Part shown: positions 1-9,900 of the stretch, piece by piece
Position numbering within the stretch: position 1 is the first letter of the stretch
Layout of the letters: the number at the start of each line of letters is the position of its first letter
Origin: Heterobasidion occidentale
Lineage: Eukaryota > Basidiomycota > Agaricomycetes > Russulales > Bondarzewiaceae
Direction: 5' to 3'
Assembly (NCBI GenBank): GCA_039111635.1
Contig: JBCAQO010000134.1
Coordinates: 1-22,497 of the forward strand
DNA length: 22,497 bases
Translations under genes and position numbers: made by a program
Notes under the pieces: generated by a model
The model's database searches: none
Seen by the model: the letters and a program-made list of their open reading frames with translations, nothing else
Told to the model about the DNA's origin: nothing

Positions 1-1649
1 CTCTGCCAGATCCACCAACATCTGCCTTTGCTCGTGCTTCCTACTCCTTGGAAGAGCGCTCGGACCCATTAATATCACTGATGGGTCCGTTGCTTCGTCG
101 TCCGTTAGGCGGTACGTAGCGCTCTCCATCGCTCTGGCGTGTTCCTCCCCTTCTCGCGGCAGGGTCCTCACTTTCCCACCGAATTACCAGGTTGTGCTAC
201 CCGACGGTGTAAATGGGGCGTGGCCGACGGTGTGGACATGAGAACCCCCTCCTCCAATCCTCGATGTAGTCGCGCATCGTTTCCCACCGGGGATTCTAGC
301 TCGTCTTCATCCTCCATGTCTGCTGGGCGAGTTCGTCTACCTCCTCTGCCCCCGACTTGTGCGCGAATTTCCTCGAGACGGGGAACGCCTCTACGAGGGG
401 AAGGACAATCAGCTATCCCGTGTCCTGGTTTTCCGCTATTGTAGCAGGAGAATGTAGCAGGTCTCTTGCCATCGTTTACTCGCTTGTTCCGATTTGGCGT
501 CTCTTTGCGAGAGGCGTCAATGTCCATGTCAACCACCTTGTTGTTCATTCTTCGAGTGGCGGTGGTAGAGGTTTATAGCGCGAGCTGATTGGAGGTGAAA
601 GCGATTGAGAGAGTCGCTTCGGAATGAGGTGGAGTTGGCGAGGATCGCCTTTTGAGCACTTCGGGCTCTCAAGCGTCCGTCTATTTCACAGGCAGTGTTG
701 ACCCCAATCTTGGATCGTGTCCTTCGGCTGAGTTTTTTGTCATAGATCTTGTCCATTCCCTCGGGTCAAGCCCTCTCTGGAAATAAGGGACTTGTTCCCT
801 GTCCGGTGATGTCGGCGTCGGCGGCGATAAGGATTAATTGGTTTGAATATTCATCCACCGTCATCTTCCCTGAGAAGAAAGACATGAGGGCGCTTCGGCC
901 TTGTCCGTAAGGTTCGTTTCCTTGAACTGGAGTTTAAACCTGACAAGGAAGTCGTCCCAAGTTCCTACGGTCTTGGGCGGGGTCGCCCCTACTGTCTTCT
1001 TTAGGAAGCTCTCTGCCCATACACCGCCGTCCCATATCTCATGCAAGAGAGAGCGAGGGAAACTTTATCTGAATCCGTCTTGTATCGGTCTGGTTCTGCT
1101 GTAAAAAGGAGGAGGCAATTCATGATGAATTACTGTGTTTGTGTTCGGTCCCCTTCGAAGTTATCAGGGAGCTTGAGGTTGCCCCTTCCCGATGAGACGG
1201 GGGTCTGTAGGGTTTGACATAATGTTTCGGGTGTTGATCGGTGTTTGAATATCCGAGTTCGGACTCGGATGTTCCTTCTTCTTCCTCCTATGTGTTCCGG
1301 GATTTCCGGTTCGGGGTTCCTGTACTGGGGTGGTTCTACCACCGTCTTCTGCTGTTTTCGTCCAAGCCCACTCAGCTTCTGTTCCGTCTTCTCTTGTGAA
1401 AGAAGTATCGTCCTGCTCGTAACGAGCAGTTATCAAAGTTTGGGGTGCTGGTCGATAGGTGACGGAGTAATACCAGAGGTTTTCTCTATGATGGATAGGA
1501 CGATTGTTCTGTCGAAGTTGATTATGGGTTCGTCTAGTGCCTGGTGGAAATCCTAGGCCTAGGTCTTGCTCCGAGGGTTTGTGAAGTAACTCTCTTCGTT
1601 GGGGGTCTATGCTACCACCCGAGGGTTGTGAGAAAGAGTGTGGCAGCAA
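1..1649 (-). pseudogene. Broken Gag polyprotein of a Ty3/gypsy element
   Basis: Gag-like pieces follow one another on the minus strand in different frames. At about 1649-1164 there is a disordered N-terminal stretch with no ATG. At about 1200-1140 comes the phrase LPDNFEGDRTQTQ, matching the P-x-x-F-x-G-D start of the Ty3 capsid region. At 1046-861 TWDDFLVRFKLQFKE is typical of gypsy Gag. At 548-168 VVDMDIDA precedes a zinc knuckle. The knuckle reads C-Y-N-S-G-K-P-G-H-G-I-A-D-C, so the second cysteine of CX2CX4HX4C is a serine. From 129 to 1 another minus frame stays open (ends in QMLVDLAE) and may be the Gag-Pro junction. Stops and frame changes show the copy is not functional. Confidence 0.75.
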
Positions 1650-1692
1650 GCAGAGTGTGGTGCAAGGTAGGGGTAAAGCGAGTCTATTCTAG

Positions 1693-2316
1693 TGTTATGA
1701 ACGGCTTCGTTCAATAACCCGAGAGTAACAGTTCTTCCCTAGGTCGCACAATGGACTGAGTGTGGACGGAGTCTCGACTGTATCAGGCGTTGATACAGGA
1801 GGGAATAATGATTGGCTCTAAGACTCCTGTATGTGAGGATACAGGGAACGAAGAGCTTCGTATTCGAAGATACGATGAACGAAAGAGAATCGACTGAAGA
1901 TCCTCAGCCTATTCTATGGGCCTTATATACTGTATAGGGTATAGGGTAAGAGTCCATGTGCTTCTCCAGGTTTCCATCCTAGGAGAGCTGTGGCCGCCGT
2001 CTTTCTCAATCGGCGCCTACCCCTACTCTGTACTTCTCCAGTCGCACTGATCCATCATGGTGCGACGAGGTGCTTACCCATAAGCCCTAAACCCATGGCA
2101 TGTGAATACGCCTCTTCATTACTGTGTGAACTCTGTGAGCCTCGTGTCCCTCCAATATAGCCTCTACCGATGTCTTGAAGAACCATCGGTCTTGTCGGCT
2201 CCTAAGGACATGCCAAATACCTTGGTGTACGCTCCGTAGTGGAGCCGCCTAGCATGTGATGCTTGATCCATCGGTTAGACCGGCCGCGAAGGGCCCCGAT
2301 CGGTCAAGTCATAACA
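1693..2316 (-). mobile_element. Long terminal repeat (5' LTR of the gypsy element)
   Basis: The segment starts with TGTTATGA and ends with TCATAACA, perfect 8-bp inverted ends with the TG..CA rule, and measures 624 bp. It abuts the Gag remnant on its lower-coordinate side, as a 5' LTR of a minus-strand element should. It carries a TATA box (1921-1929) and a perfect 8-bp hairpin at 1778-1798 (CTGTATCA, loop of 5, TGATACAG). The second LTR is not in the window, so identity of the pair cannot be used for dating. Confidence 0.7.
1921..1929 (-). promoter_or_regulatory. TATA box of the LTR
   Basis: On the minus strand this reads TATATAAGG, inside the LTR and pointing towards Gag. It is a good match to a core promoter and places transcription start around 1890. 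The call rests on motif and position only. Confidence 0.5.
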
Positions 2317-3211
2317 CTATCCTTACCACTCCACAGCAATTTTTGCCAACTCACAGGTTTCACGTCTCTCACTTGTGTGTGCCCGCGCAAGCGGGCGAGC
2401 ATCATTCTTGAACGAGCCTAGTTTCCACACAATACTCACTGGCAAGGATCAACCCTCAAATTCACGTGACCGGAGCTGGTTCGGAGGCAAGGTTGGGCAT
2501 ATAAGAAGGAAAGGGAAGATTCATATGTACTTGAAATGTCAAACATAGGGCTCTGTTACCCTGATACGACAATAAATGGGATTTAATGATAAAAATAAAA
2601 ATCAGGGGGTCCCATCCCAATGGACGAGGGAAAGTTTGCATCAGAAGACATCTTGGCCGGTGTTGCGCTCGCACATTGTTAGGCATCAAATAGTGATGGT
2701 AGAATGGAGGGCAGAATATCTGACTAGAAGGAAGAGAAGGGAAATGGCCTAGAATGGAAAGGACATTTAATTTTGATTTTCTACATATTTTTCGAGTATT
2801 TTACCACTTAAACTTGATTCCCTATCCCTTTTCATACTTATAATTTGCTTTTGGGACAGGTTCCAGAGCCTAGGGTCTATTTCAGAAAGGGCTAGACCAT
2901 GGCAAGACAATAAGGAATGGAAAGAAAGCAGTGGAATCTGGTAGAATAGAGAGGAACTTTAGTGGAAGGATGGAGAATGTTTATGAAAGGGGCAAGGTCT
3001 AGGCCATTCCAAGCTGAAATAAGGGGAAGCTTCTGAGCAGTTCTGAAGGAAGCTGAAGGAACATTCTACCACATTCTGAGCCTTTCTTTTGCTTTCCTTT
3101 CTGATCCTCTGCTTTCCTCCCTATTCTTTTTATTTCTACAGCATTATTTGTGACTCACAATGACTCTACTCACCCTGTATATACTAGGAAGGGGATTCCC
3201 ACTTGAAATAG
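2317..3211. other. Non-coding, AT-richer spacer
   Basis: No credible coding frame is seen on either strand. The stretch has purine-rich and pyrimidine-rich runs (about 2690-3060 rich in GGAA-like words, 3080-3140 rich in CTTTCC-like words) and one small perfect hairpin, GCCCGC-GCAA-GCGGGC, near 2381-2396. It may be the U3 part of a second, older LTR whose promoter is at 3212, but I could not define TG..CA ends. Confidence 0.4.
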
Positions 3212-3220
3212 TATATAAGG
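3212..3220 (+). promoter_or_regulatory. TATA box upstream of a tandem duplication
   Basis: TATATAAGG on the plus strand, the same core as in the gypsy LTR. The predicted start of transcription, about 30 nt downstream, falls at the first base of the 350-bp tandem repeat that starts at 3246. This suggests that the repeat begins at the R boundary of an LTR-like promoter. Confidence 0.45.
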
Positions 3221-3245
3221 AGGCTGATTGTCCTGCTTCAGGCAA

Positions 3246-3595
3246 AGACCATCTCTCCCTCTTACTTTACTCAGTCAGTCAGTGCCAGTCAATAAGTTCT
3301 TTGAGTGATATCAGTTAGAGACTCACTTCAAGACTTGAAGGGTTACTAGACGATCTAGTAATTTGACCTTCAGTCTGTGGAGGCCCTCTCAGCAGCTAGA
3401 ATCACAAAGAATTCCTGCTTATCTGGTTACTTTCATCCTCTGCACACTTTTTTGTTGTTAGCGGCCTGGCACCACTTCAGGAATTTTCTAAATATCTTAG
3501 GATATTCTCATCGCTACCTACGCCTGTGGTTGACATTTCTACATTGTGCCGATACATGCAAGTGTCAGCTAGGATAACAATCGAATAAACACAAG
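3246..3595 (+). repeat. 350-bp tandem repeat, copy 1 (LTR R-U5-like)
   Basis: The segment is repeated immediately downstream with an offset of exactly 350 bp. Shared landmarks are the word AGTCAGTCAGTGCCAGTC, a perfect hairpin CTTCAAG-A-CTTGAAG (3326-3340), a second hairpin TACTAGA-CGA-TCTAGTA (3344-3360), GCAGCTAGAATCACAAAG, and GGATATTCTCATCG. No protein is predicted. The position just after a TATA box and the stem-loop content suggest an LTR leader rather than a gene. Confidence 0.7.
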
Positions 3596-3945
3596 AGACC
3601 ATCTCTCCCCTTACTTTTACTCAGTCAGTCAGTGCCAGTCAATAAGTTCTTTGAGTGATATCAGTTGGAGATAAGCTTCAAGACTTGAAGGGATACTAGA
3701 CAAACTAGTAGCTCGCCTTCAATCTGTGTAGCACCTCAGCAGCTAGAATCACAAAGTTCTTAAGCCTCTCCTCATTATTCTCAACATTTACGGAGTATTG
3801 TCCTCGTTAGTGGTCCGGCACCACTTCAAAAATTTGCTAAATAGCTCAGGATATTCTCATCGTTGCCTATAACTGTGACCGACATCTGTGTATTGTGCCA
3901 ACACCTGAAGGTATCAACTAGAACAGCAATCAAATGAACACTAGG
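3596..3945 (+). repeat. 350-bp tandem repeat, copy 2
   Basis: Diverged second copy of the unit starting at 3246. Both stem-loops are kept: CTTCAAG-A-CTTGAAG at 3676-3690 and TACTAG-N5-CTAGTA at 3694-3710, the latter with a changed loop but intact stem. Unlike copy 1 it has no TATA box of its own in front. The copies differ by many substitutions, so the duplication is not recent. Confidence 0.7.
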
Positions 3946-4011
3946 TACATCCGGAAAAACAGGAAACCCCGATCGTATCTAGGAGTGAAACCATTCCTCA
4001 CCGCGACACCG

Positions 4012-4200
4012 GTAAGCGATTTGTTTGTATCCCAAGTGTTGCGCATCTGACCTCCAAGTGGTTCATTTAGCACACATACATGAACTCTTTCCAGTCCATG
4101 TATCTGCATCATAGCCTCCCAAACACGGTGATCCTTGGCTCTCACCCTGTTCATCCGTCCCATCTACCCCGCTTGAGCCGTGCACTCTTTTAATCACAAC
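4012..4200 (+). pseudogene. 3' remnant of a third deaminase-family gene (last intron and 3' flank)
   Basis: Positions 4012-4070 form a 59-nt GT-AG segment that matches the last intron of both deaminase-like genes further right (12914-12972 and 18910-18968, minus strand), which are also 59 nt. About 35 of the first 40 bases equal those of copy 2. Similarity resumes at about 4095-4135 with the 3' flank of copy 2 and is traceable weakly to about 4180 (shared word GAGCCGTGCA). The exon upstream is not recognisable: about 22 codons are open before 4011, with no match to the copy 2 protein. I read it as a truncated, opposite-strand relic. Confidence 0.6.
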
Positions 4201-4732
4201 ACTGCTTATCTGCACGCGTGTGAGCCGTCCGCGAATGATCAAAAAATTATATTCCCGCCAATATTGTCTGATGAACTACCCAGGCTGATGAGGCCTGTCG
4301 TTCCCTACTCTTATATGGCCGCTCACCTTCACTTTTTGGCCCTCCGTCCGGCACTATAGAGCTGCATCAGGAATCTGACTGCCGAGACCTAGCTTTCACT
4401 AGGTCCACTAGAGCTAGAAGTGTCTAGAGATAGCTAGTGATGAATCAATCTCAGTCTGTGTAGATAATCCAAGCTCGATCCTTTCCAAAACGGGAAAGTG
4501 ACTCTAGTCAAGTCTTGCAAGGCAAGGCAGATGTCTCTCAAGATACCACTATCTATGATCAGACAGCTCTAGGATTATCTTGTAAGACAATAGTGAGCAC
4601 AATGGAAAGCATGGAATAGCTTGCTTGTCCCGACTCTTTACTTCATCTGATGTTTTCGAAAGGAAATTTTGAAATTATCATATTGTCAGAAAGATCATTA
4701 CAAGCTATACTAGAGTACACTACAGAATTGAG
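4201..4732. other. Non-coding flank, CTAG-rich
   Basis: No coding frame is supported. Six CTAG tetramers fall within about 4388-4442. A TATA-like word (TTATATGG) lies near 4310. The word AATCTCAGTCTGTGTAG near 4448 resembles TTCAATCTGTGTAG of the 350-bp repeat, so this may be a related, decayed LTR-type sequence. The word TATTCCCGCC at about 4250 recurs in reverse orientation near 5850, hinting at inverted ends around the GC-rich array. Confidence 0.35.
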
Positions 4733-4758
4733 GGCCCTCTGCATGAGAGCAGAGGGCC
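4733..4758. other. Perfect 10-bp stem-loop
   Basis: GGCCCTCTGC, a six-base loop, then GCAGAGGGCC. It marks the abrupt change from AT-rich flank to the GC-rich repeat array. No following T-run or gene context suggests a function; it may be the edge of an inserted element. Confidence 0.6.
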
Positions 4759-4820
4759 TGGAGGAGAGCGCGGGCAAAACCCATGCCAGAATGACGAGCC
4801 TGTGGGGGAAGGACGAGCCT

Positions 4821-5590
4821 GCGCTCGTCTTGAACAAGTGCGGGCAGAGATGCTTGGCGGCAGCGGCGGCGGAGGGTCAAGACGAGACGAGACGAGGCCG
4901 CGCTTGTCTTGTACGAGCATGGGCAGAGGCAGTGGTGGGCGGCGGCGGGGGGAAGAGCAAGGAGGGCAGCACAAGTCATCAGGCAACGACGTGGTAGCGG
5001 CACGTGCTGGCATGTGCCATTGCCACGTTAATGTGTTGTTGCGTGTGCTGCTCTGCCTCTTGCTCTCACCGCCGTGCACTACTCATACAAAACGAGTGCG
5101 GGTTCATTATCTCTCCATGCTACTGCCTACCTGCACTCAAGCCCGTACTCTCACGCTGCCGCTGCCAATCCCTGCCTGCGCTTGCACAAGACGAGTACGG
5201 GCTCATCTTCTCTGGATGCTGCCGCCTGGTATTCTCTCGCTGCCACTGCCCAACCCTGTCTGCACTCATACCCTCTCGCTGCTGCCGCCGATCTAGCCTG
5301 TACTTGCACAAGACAAGTGCGGGCCCGTATTCTCTTGCTGCCTCATGCCTGTGCCCATACCCTCTCGCTTCCGCTGCCCATGCGTGCTCGTGCCCGTGAC
5401 CTCTTGCTTTTGCCGCTGCCGATCCCCATGCTCGCACAGGACAAGTGCGGGCCCATATTCTCTCGCTGCCCTGTTTTTCCCCGTGACCTCTCGCTGACCC
5501 TCTCGCTGCCGCCACCACTCATGACCGTAACTGTGCCATCTCGCTTCTGCTACCGCCGATCCCTGCGCTCGCACACGGTGAGTTTAGGCT
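4821..5590. repeat. Degenerate GC-rich repeat array in two opposed arms
   Basis: A unit of about 25 nt (core CACAAGACAAGTGCGGGC with variants) recurs about every 80-140 bp between runs of CTGCCGCTGCC-like words. Units near 5071-5105, 5178-5203, 5301-5326, 5428-5453 and 5565-5590 read in the plus direction. Units at 4821-4845 and 4900-4924 read in the minus direction, and the intervening GC words flip as well (GGCGGCAGCGG on the left, CCGCTGCC on the right). The nearest units sit about 93 bp left and 90 bp right of the palindrome centre at 5008/5009. Long frames occur on both strands, but their content follows the repeats, so I do not call genes. Confidence 0.65.
4991..5026. repeat. Imperfect palindrome at the centre of the opposed array
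   Basis: Left half 4991-5007 (GTGGTAGCGGCACGTGC) and right half 5010-5026 (GCATGTGCCATTGCCAC) pair at 13 of 17 positions around a two-base centre. The mismatches are of the C/T and G/A type expected after transition mutation. It lies at the switch point where repeat units change direction. Confidence 0.6.
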
Positions 5591-6234
5591 TGCCTTCTTT
5601 TGATGCCGCCGCCTACATAGGCCTGTGCTTGTCCCCTCTCACTGCCGTTGTCTCTCGTCACCGCCATCTGCCTCCGCTTGTGCTTGTCTCTGCTGTTTTC
5701 CCTTGCTTTCTTATTCCTCACTCTTCCTTACTGTTTTGGCACTCACTTTGTAAAGTAGTAAGGCCTGTATACAAGAGCATGTAAAGCTCTATAAATTACA
5801 CTTTCATCTGTGATTTTCATAATTATGGGAGCAAGAGCTAATTCATCGGCGGGAATAGAATAAATATTCTGGGTGTAGTTACTATTAGCGTGGTCTATAG
5901 AGACTGTCTAGATGAGGAAATCTCTCAAGATTGTCTAGAAGACAGGCATCTCCTAAGACATCTCTAGAAGTGAAGTCCGAGACAAGTAGAGAGTGATCTA
6001 GTAATGACTAGGGAGGCACCACTAGCTGTAAATCACATCTAGTGAACACTGTCAAACCGGGGTCTTACTTTTGGCCTCTAGGGGTCTAGTGCAGCTATAT
6101 AGACCATTCGAGCTACTATATGGACTCCTGATGTGCATTGACTTGGCATCGCTAATTAACATCTCAAATGTTAGTACATTGGCTACTAGGTACAGATCTC
6201 TGAACGATGTGCGGGCTACCCATTATTTTATCAT
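5591..6234. other. Non-coding flank, CTAG-rich
   Basis: No coding frame is supported. About nine CTAG tetramers lie between 5910 and 6090, mirroring the CTAG cluster at 4388-4442 on the other side of the array. The word GGCGGGAATA at about 5850 is the reverse complement of the word at about 4250. A word near 6100 (GCAGCTATATAG) is similar in reverse to CTATAGAGCTGCAT near 4357. These hints suggest diverged inverted ends, but similarity is weak by eye. Confidence 0.35.
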
Positions 6235-6924
6235 CTTCACCCATCTACCAGTGCGCCTGCACGCTGCCGCCGCCGAGCCCGCGGTCCTCGCACGCTTCGA
6301 TGTCCCGCATCGCAAGGCCAGTGGTGGCTGCCATAGAACACACGCCAGATCCGGGAAAACACTAAGACGGCTCGCAGTTTCAATTCACGCATCAAAGTCC
6401 AGCGTTCGAACGTATATACGTACGGTCCGCTGAGTGTAACGCGAACACACGGAGAGCAAGGAAAAGAGATCCGGCACCCGCGGTGCCGATAGTGTGACGA
6501 ATAACAAAACAATAACAACAACGGCGCACGACTCGTGAGCGGCGGCGGCGACTAGAGTAAGTGGATACATAAGTGAGCACGAAGGCGGGACAGGCGGCAG
6601 TCGGCATAGAGCGGGGCACACCACGAGCGAAGACGACAGGGACAACAACAACAACAACGGGAATGTGAGAGGACCACAACATGGAGCAGAGCACAACACG
6701 CACGGGACTACAATACACAACAACGCGGGCGGACGTATGCGCGGGCGCGCGGGCGCCGCAGATTTTTACACACACGGCGCATCTCAGGTCCGTCGGCCCG
6801 TCCTCGAACAGAGCACGAAAGCCTAAACGACCAAAAGCGACCAAACGACCAATCAAACGAACAAAAAATGGTGAAGTCCGCGAGCGCGAGCGCAGCCACA
6901 CAAACATAATCACAGATACGCGCG
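6235..6924 (-). other. 3' flank of the membrane-protein gene
   Basis: GC-rich and without a supported gene. The minus strand directly after the stop codon at 6925 is T/G rich with repeated TCGTTT-like words, as expected of a 3' untranslated region. Nothing else is recognisable. Confidence 0.4.
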
Positions 6925-9900
6925 TCACCGGGTGGCCGCGCCGAAGGGGTTGTACCCCGCGCCGCGCACGGCGGCGGGGATCAGGTTCTGCGGGTCCGAC
7001 GGGCGGAGGTGGAGCGTCGCGTGCGTGGGGGCGGGCGAGGCCGCGGGCGAGCGGCCGGGGAACGGCGAGTGCGGCGGGGGGAGGTACGTCGGCGACGGCG
7101 GGGGTAGGACTCGAGCGCGTACGGCGGGTGCGGATGCGGCGAGCGCGGCGGAGGCGCGGGGGGGAGGGGGCGCGGGGAGTGCGGCGGGGAGGCGTGTGGG
7201 GAGGTGAGCGGGGGCGGGGAGAGCGTGCGGAGGTGGAGGGAGGGCGAGAGCGTGGAGGGGTACGCGGAGGGGGAGGGGCGCGGGGAATGCGGGCCTGCGG
7301 AACGATATGGGGACGGGGAGCGCGAGCGCGCGCGCGCGGGGTCCGCGGACGAAAGCAGAGCGGCGGGGTGTGCGATTGTGTGGTACGACGCAGAGGAGGA
7401 AGAGGAGGCCGAGGCGGTGTGGGCGTGCGTGTGGGCGAGGGTGGGGCGCGGGGGGGTGCGCAAATAAGGCCGAGGACGAAAAAGGGGCCGGCGTGTGGTG
7501 CGCCTGGGGTGCGGACGCCGAGGATAACGACGCGTTGGGCGAGTGCCGCGGGGACGCGGGCAGGCGCTGGATCGGGGGCGGGTTCGGCGGGGGGTACGAC
7601 GCCGACGATAGCGACGCGTTGGGCGAGGGACGCGGCGAGCGCGCGAGGGACGCGGATTTTCCCCGCGATCTTGGCGAGTGCGCCATCGCCGACCCAGGCA
7701 CGAGCCCTCGGGGGTACGAATTGGACGGAGGCGCAGCCGGTGGCGACTCGAGCGACGATCGCGGGGTATGGCGCGGCGAGGGGTACGCCTCCGTCCCGGT
7801 CCTGGTCCCGGTCCCGTCCCTGCTCGCTCCTGCTCGCGAGCTGAGGGCCGCGGCGCCCCAGCCGTCGTGTTGCGGCTGCTGCCGCGAGAGATTCAGATCT
7901 GGCGCAGACGCCGCGAACGTAGGGGGCGGCTGGAACCGCGCGCCCTCTGCAGGCGGCCGCGACTCGCCCACGAGCGCGGAGGTCGACGCGGCGTTCGCGA
8001 GCGTGCGCTCTCGCAGGCGCTGCATCTCCACGAGGTGCGGATGCGCGGGCGGGAGCGGAAACGCGAGCGTGAGCGGGGGGATCGGTGGCGTCCACGGCGA
8101 GGAGTACGGCGACGGCGGAGCGGCGTTCGTGAACGGCTGCCAGAAAAAAAAGCGACGCGCGCGTACGACGATCAGCGCGGGTCACGCACGCATGAAAGAA
8201 GCGGGGGGAGCCCCGCGCACTCACGTTCTCGCGCCGGCCCACCGGCGTCGGCGGCACCACATCGACGCCACTCGAATTCCGCTTCGCCCTCCCGCGCCTG
8301 TACTCCCGCACGCCCTCCCGCGAGCTCACCGTCCCCGCCACGCTGCCCAAGGACCCGCTCCCGGTCGCCGTCACCGGCGTCTCGGCGTACGACTCCGTCC
8401 GCTTCGACCCGAACGTCGCCGCCCCCGTCCCGAACGTCCGCACGCTTCCCGTCCGCACGCTGCTCCCGCCGCTCCCAGACCCGCCCGGCGTCCCTGCCCC
8501 CGCGACCGACCCTGCGCCGGCGCCGGGGTGGGTGTGCACCGTGTCTGTGGGCGTCGAGAAGTCCTCGCCGTCGTGCGAGATGAGCAGCACCCCGCCCGCG
8601 TCCACGTCTCGCCCATCTGCACCCGCACGCCCCCCGCCCTCTTCCTCCTCTCCCCCTCCCTGTCCGGGATTCGCCACCGGCGCGTACCCGTACCCGTTCC
8701 CATTTCCGTACCCGTGCTTATACCGATACGCCCGCGTGACGTCAATCGTCAGCGGCGCGCCGACGCCAATATCCCCGCCGGAGACCCCCATCCCCATCCC
8801 CATCCCCATCCCCATCCCGACCCCGACCCCCATCAGCGGCAGCGGCATCGCCTCGTCCCGCTCCTCCGCCTCGTACTCGCTCGTCCGCATGCTCCCCTCC
8901 GCCCCCGTGCGCCCGCTCGCGCGCGACCCCGCCGTGCCGCGCCCGTACGCCCCGTTAGCCTCCCCTGCGCCCGCACCCACACCCACGCCGCCGTTCTCGT
9001 CCGATGAACCCTCCGACTCGTCCCCGTCGATGCGAAACCCGCTCGACGCGCGCCGCGGCACGACCGGCACCGCGCGCCGCCTGCGCGCGCCCAAGCCCAC
9101 GCGCGAGCCCAAACCTAGCCCAAGCCCAAGCGCCGCCTCCCACGCCTGGCGCGCAGGCGCGGCCCACGCCCCGAGCCACGTCTCCCCCTCCTTCTTCCCC
9201 TTCGGATCCGGATCCCGATCCGGGACAGGCGGCGGCGGCGCTGCGGCCAAAGAAGACGACGCAGAAGAAGACGAAGAAGACGAAGCCGCGTGCGCGTGCA
9301 TCCGGATCATCGGCGCCGCCTCGCCCACCTCCTCCGCCTCCGCCACCGCCACCGCCTCCCCGCTCCTATACGCCGCCGCCCTGCTCTCCCTGCTCTCCCT
9401 GCTCTTCCGCTCCGCCAGCGCGCCCGCGCTGCCCAGGCCCAGCCCCGACGCCGTCCCGTCGATGTCCCACCGCGTCGACGCGCGCTTCGGGCGCACGCGC
9501 CGCGCGCACAAAAAGGCGACGTACGGGAGGTGCAGCGGGAGGCGCGGGCGCACGTGTGGAATGCGGACGCGCGCGCCGCTGGAGCCGGACGAGGTCATGC
9601 TGGGGGCCGCGCCGGCCGCGGGGGCGAGGCGCGGGAAGGGGGTGAGGCGCGCGCGCGAGGAGTGCCGGTGGCGGCGGTAGAGGCGGCGGAGGAGGAGCGC
9701 GAGGGCGAAGACGACGAGGAGGCCGAGCCCGACGAGGATGGGGGTGAGGATCTGAATCGCGGTCCATCCCTCTGCGGGCGGAGGCGGCTGCGAAGGCGCG
9801 CCCGGTGGAGGCTCGGACGCTGGAGGGGCGGGGAGCGCAGTGGCGCAGAGGGCATGTGGGGGGACGGCGCGGCGAGGGATCAGGGTCGGCGTAAGACGCG

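Larger units (their letters stand above)
1..2316 (-). mobile_element. Ty3/gypsy-type LTR retrotransposon, 5' part, degenerate
   Basis: One LTR lies at 1693-2316, and a broken Gag region runs from it towards position 1 on the minus strand. Pol and the other LTR would lie left of the window, so target-site duplication cannot be tested. No primer-binding site starting with TGG is visible in the first 20 or so bases inside the LTR, which is unusual for a tRNA-primed element; decay or another priming mode could explain it. The Gag frame is interrupted several times, so this copy is probably dead. Confidence 0.75.

Noticed and set aside
4710..5784. Overlapping frames of 90-236 codons in the GC-rich array
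   Set aside because: Both strands and several frames are open because of the repeat composition, and peptide patterns simply follow the DNA repeats.
6681..9680. Several long plus-strand frames in the GC-rich gene
   Set aside because: They are antisense shadows of a GC-rich minus-strand gene, with Arg/Gly/Pro or Pro/Ser composition and no recognisable domain.
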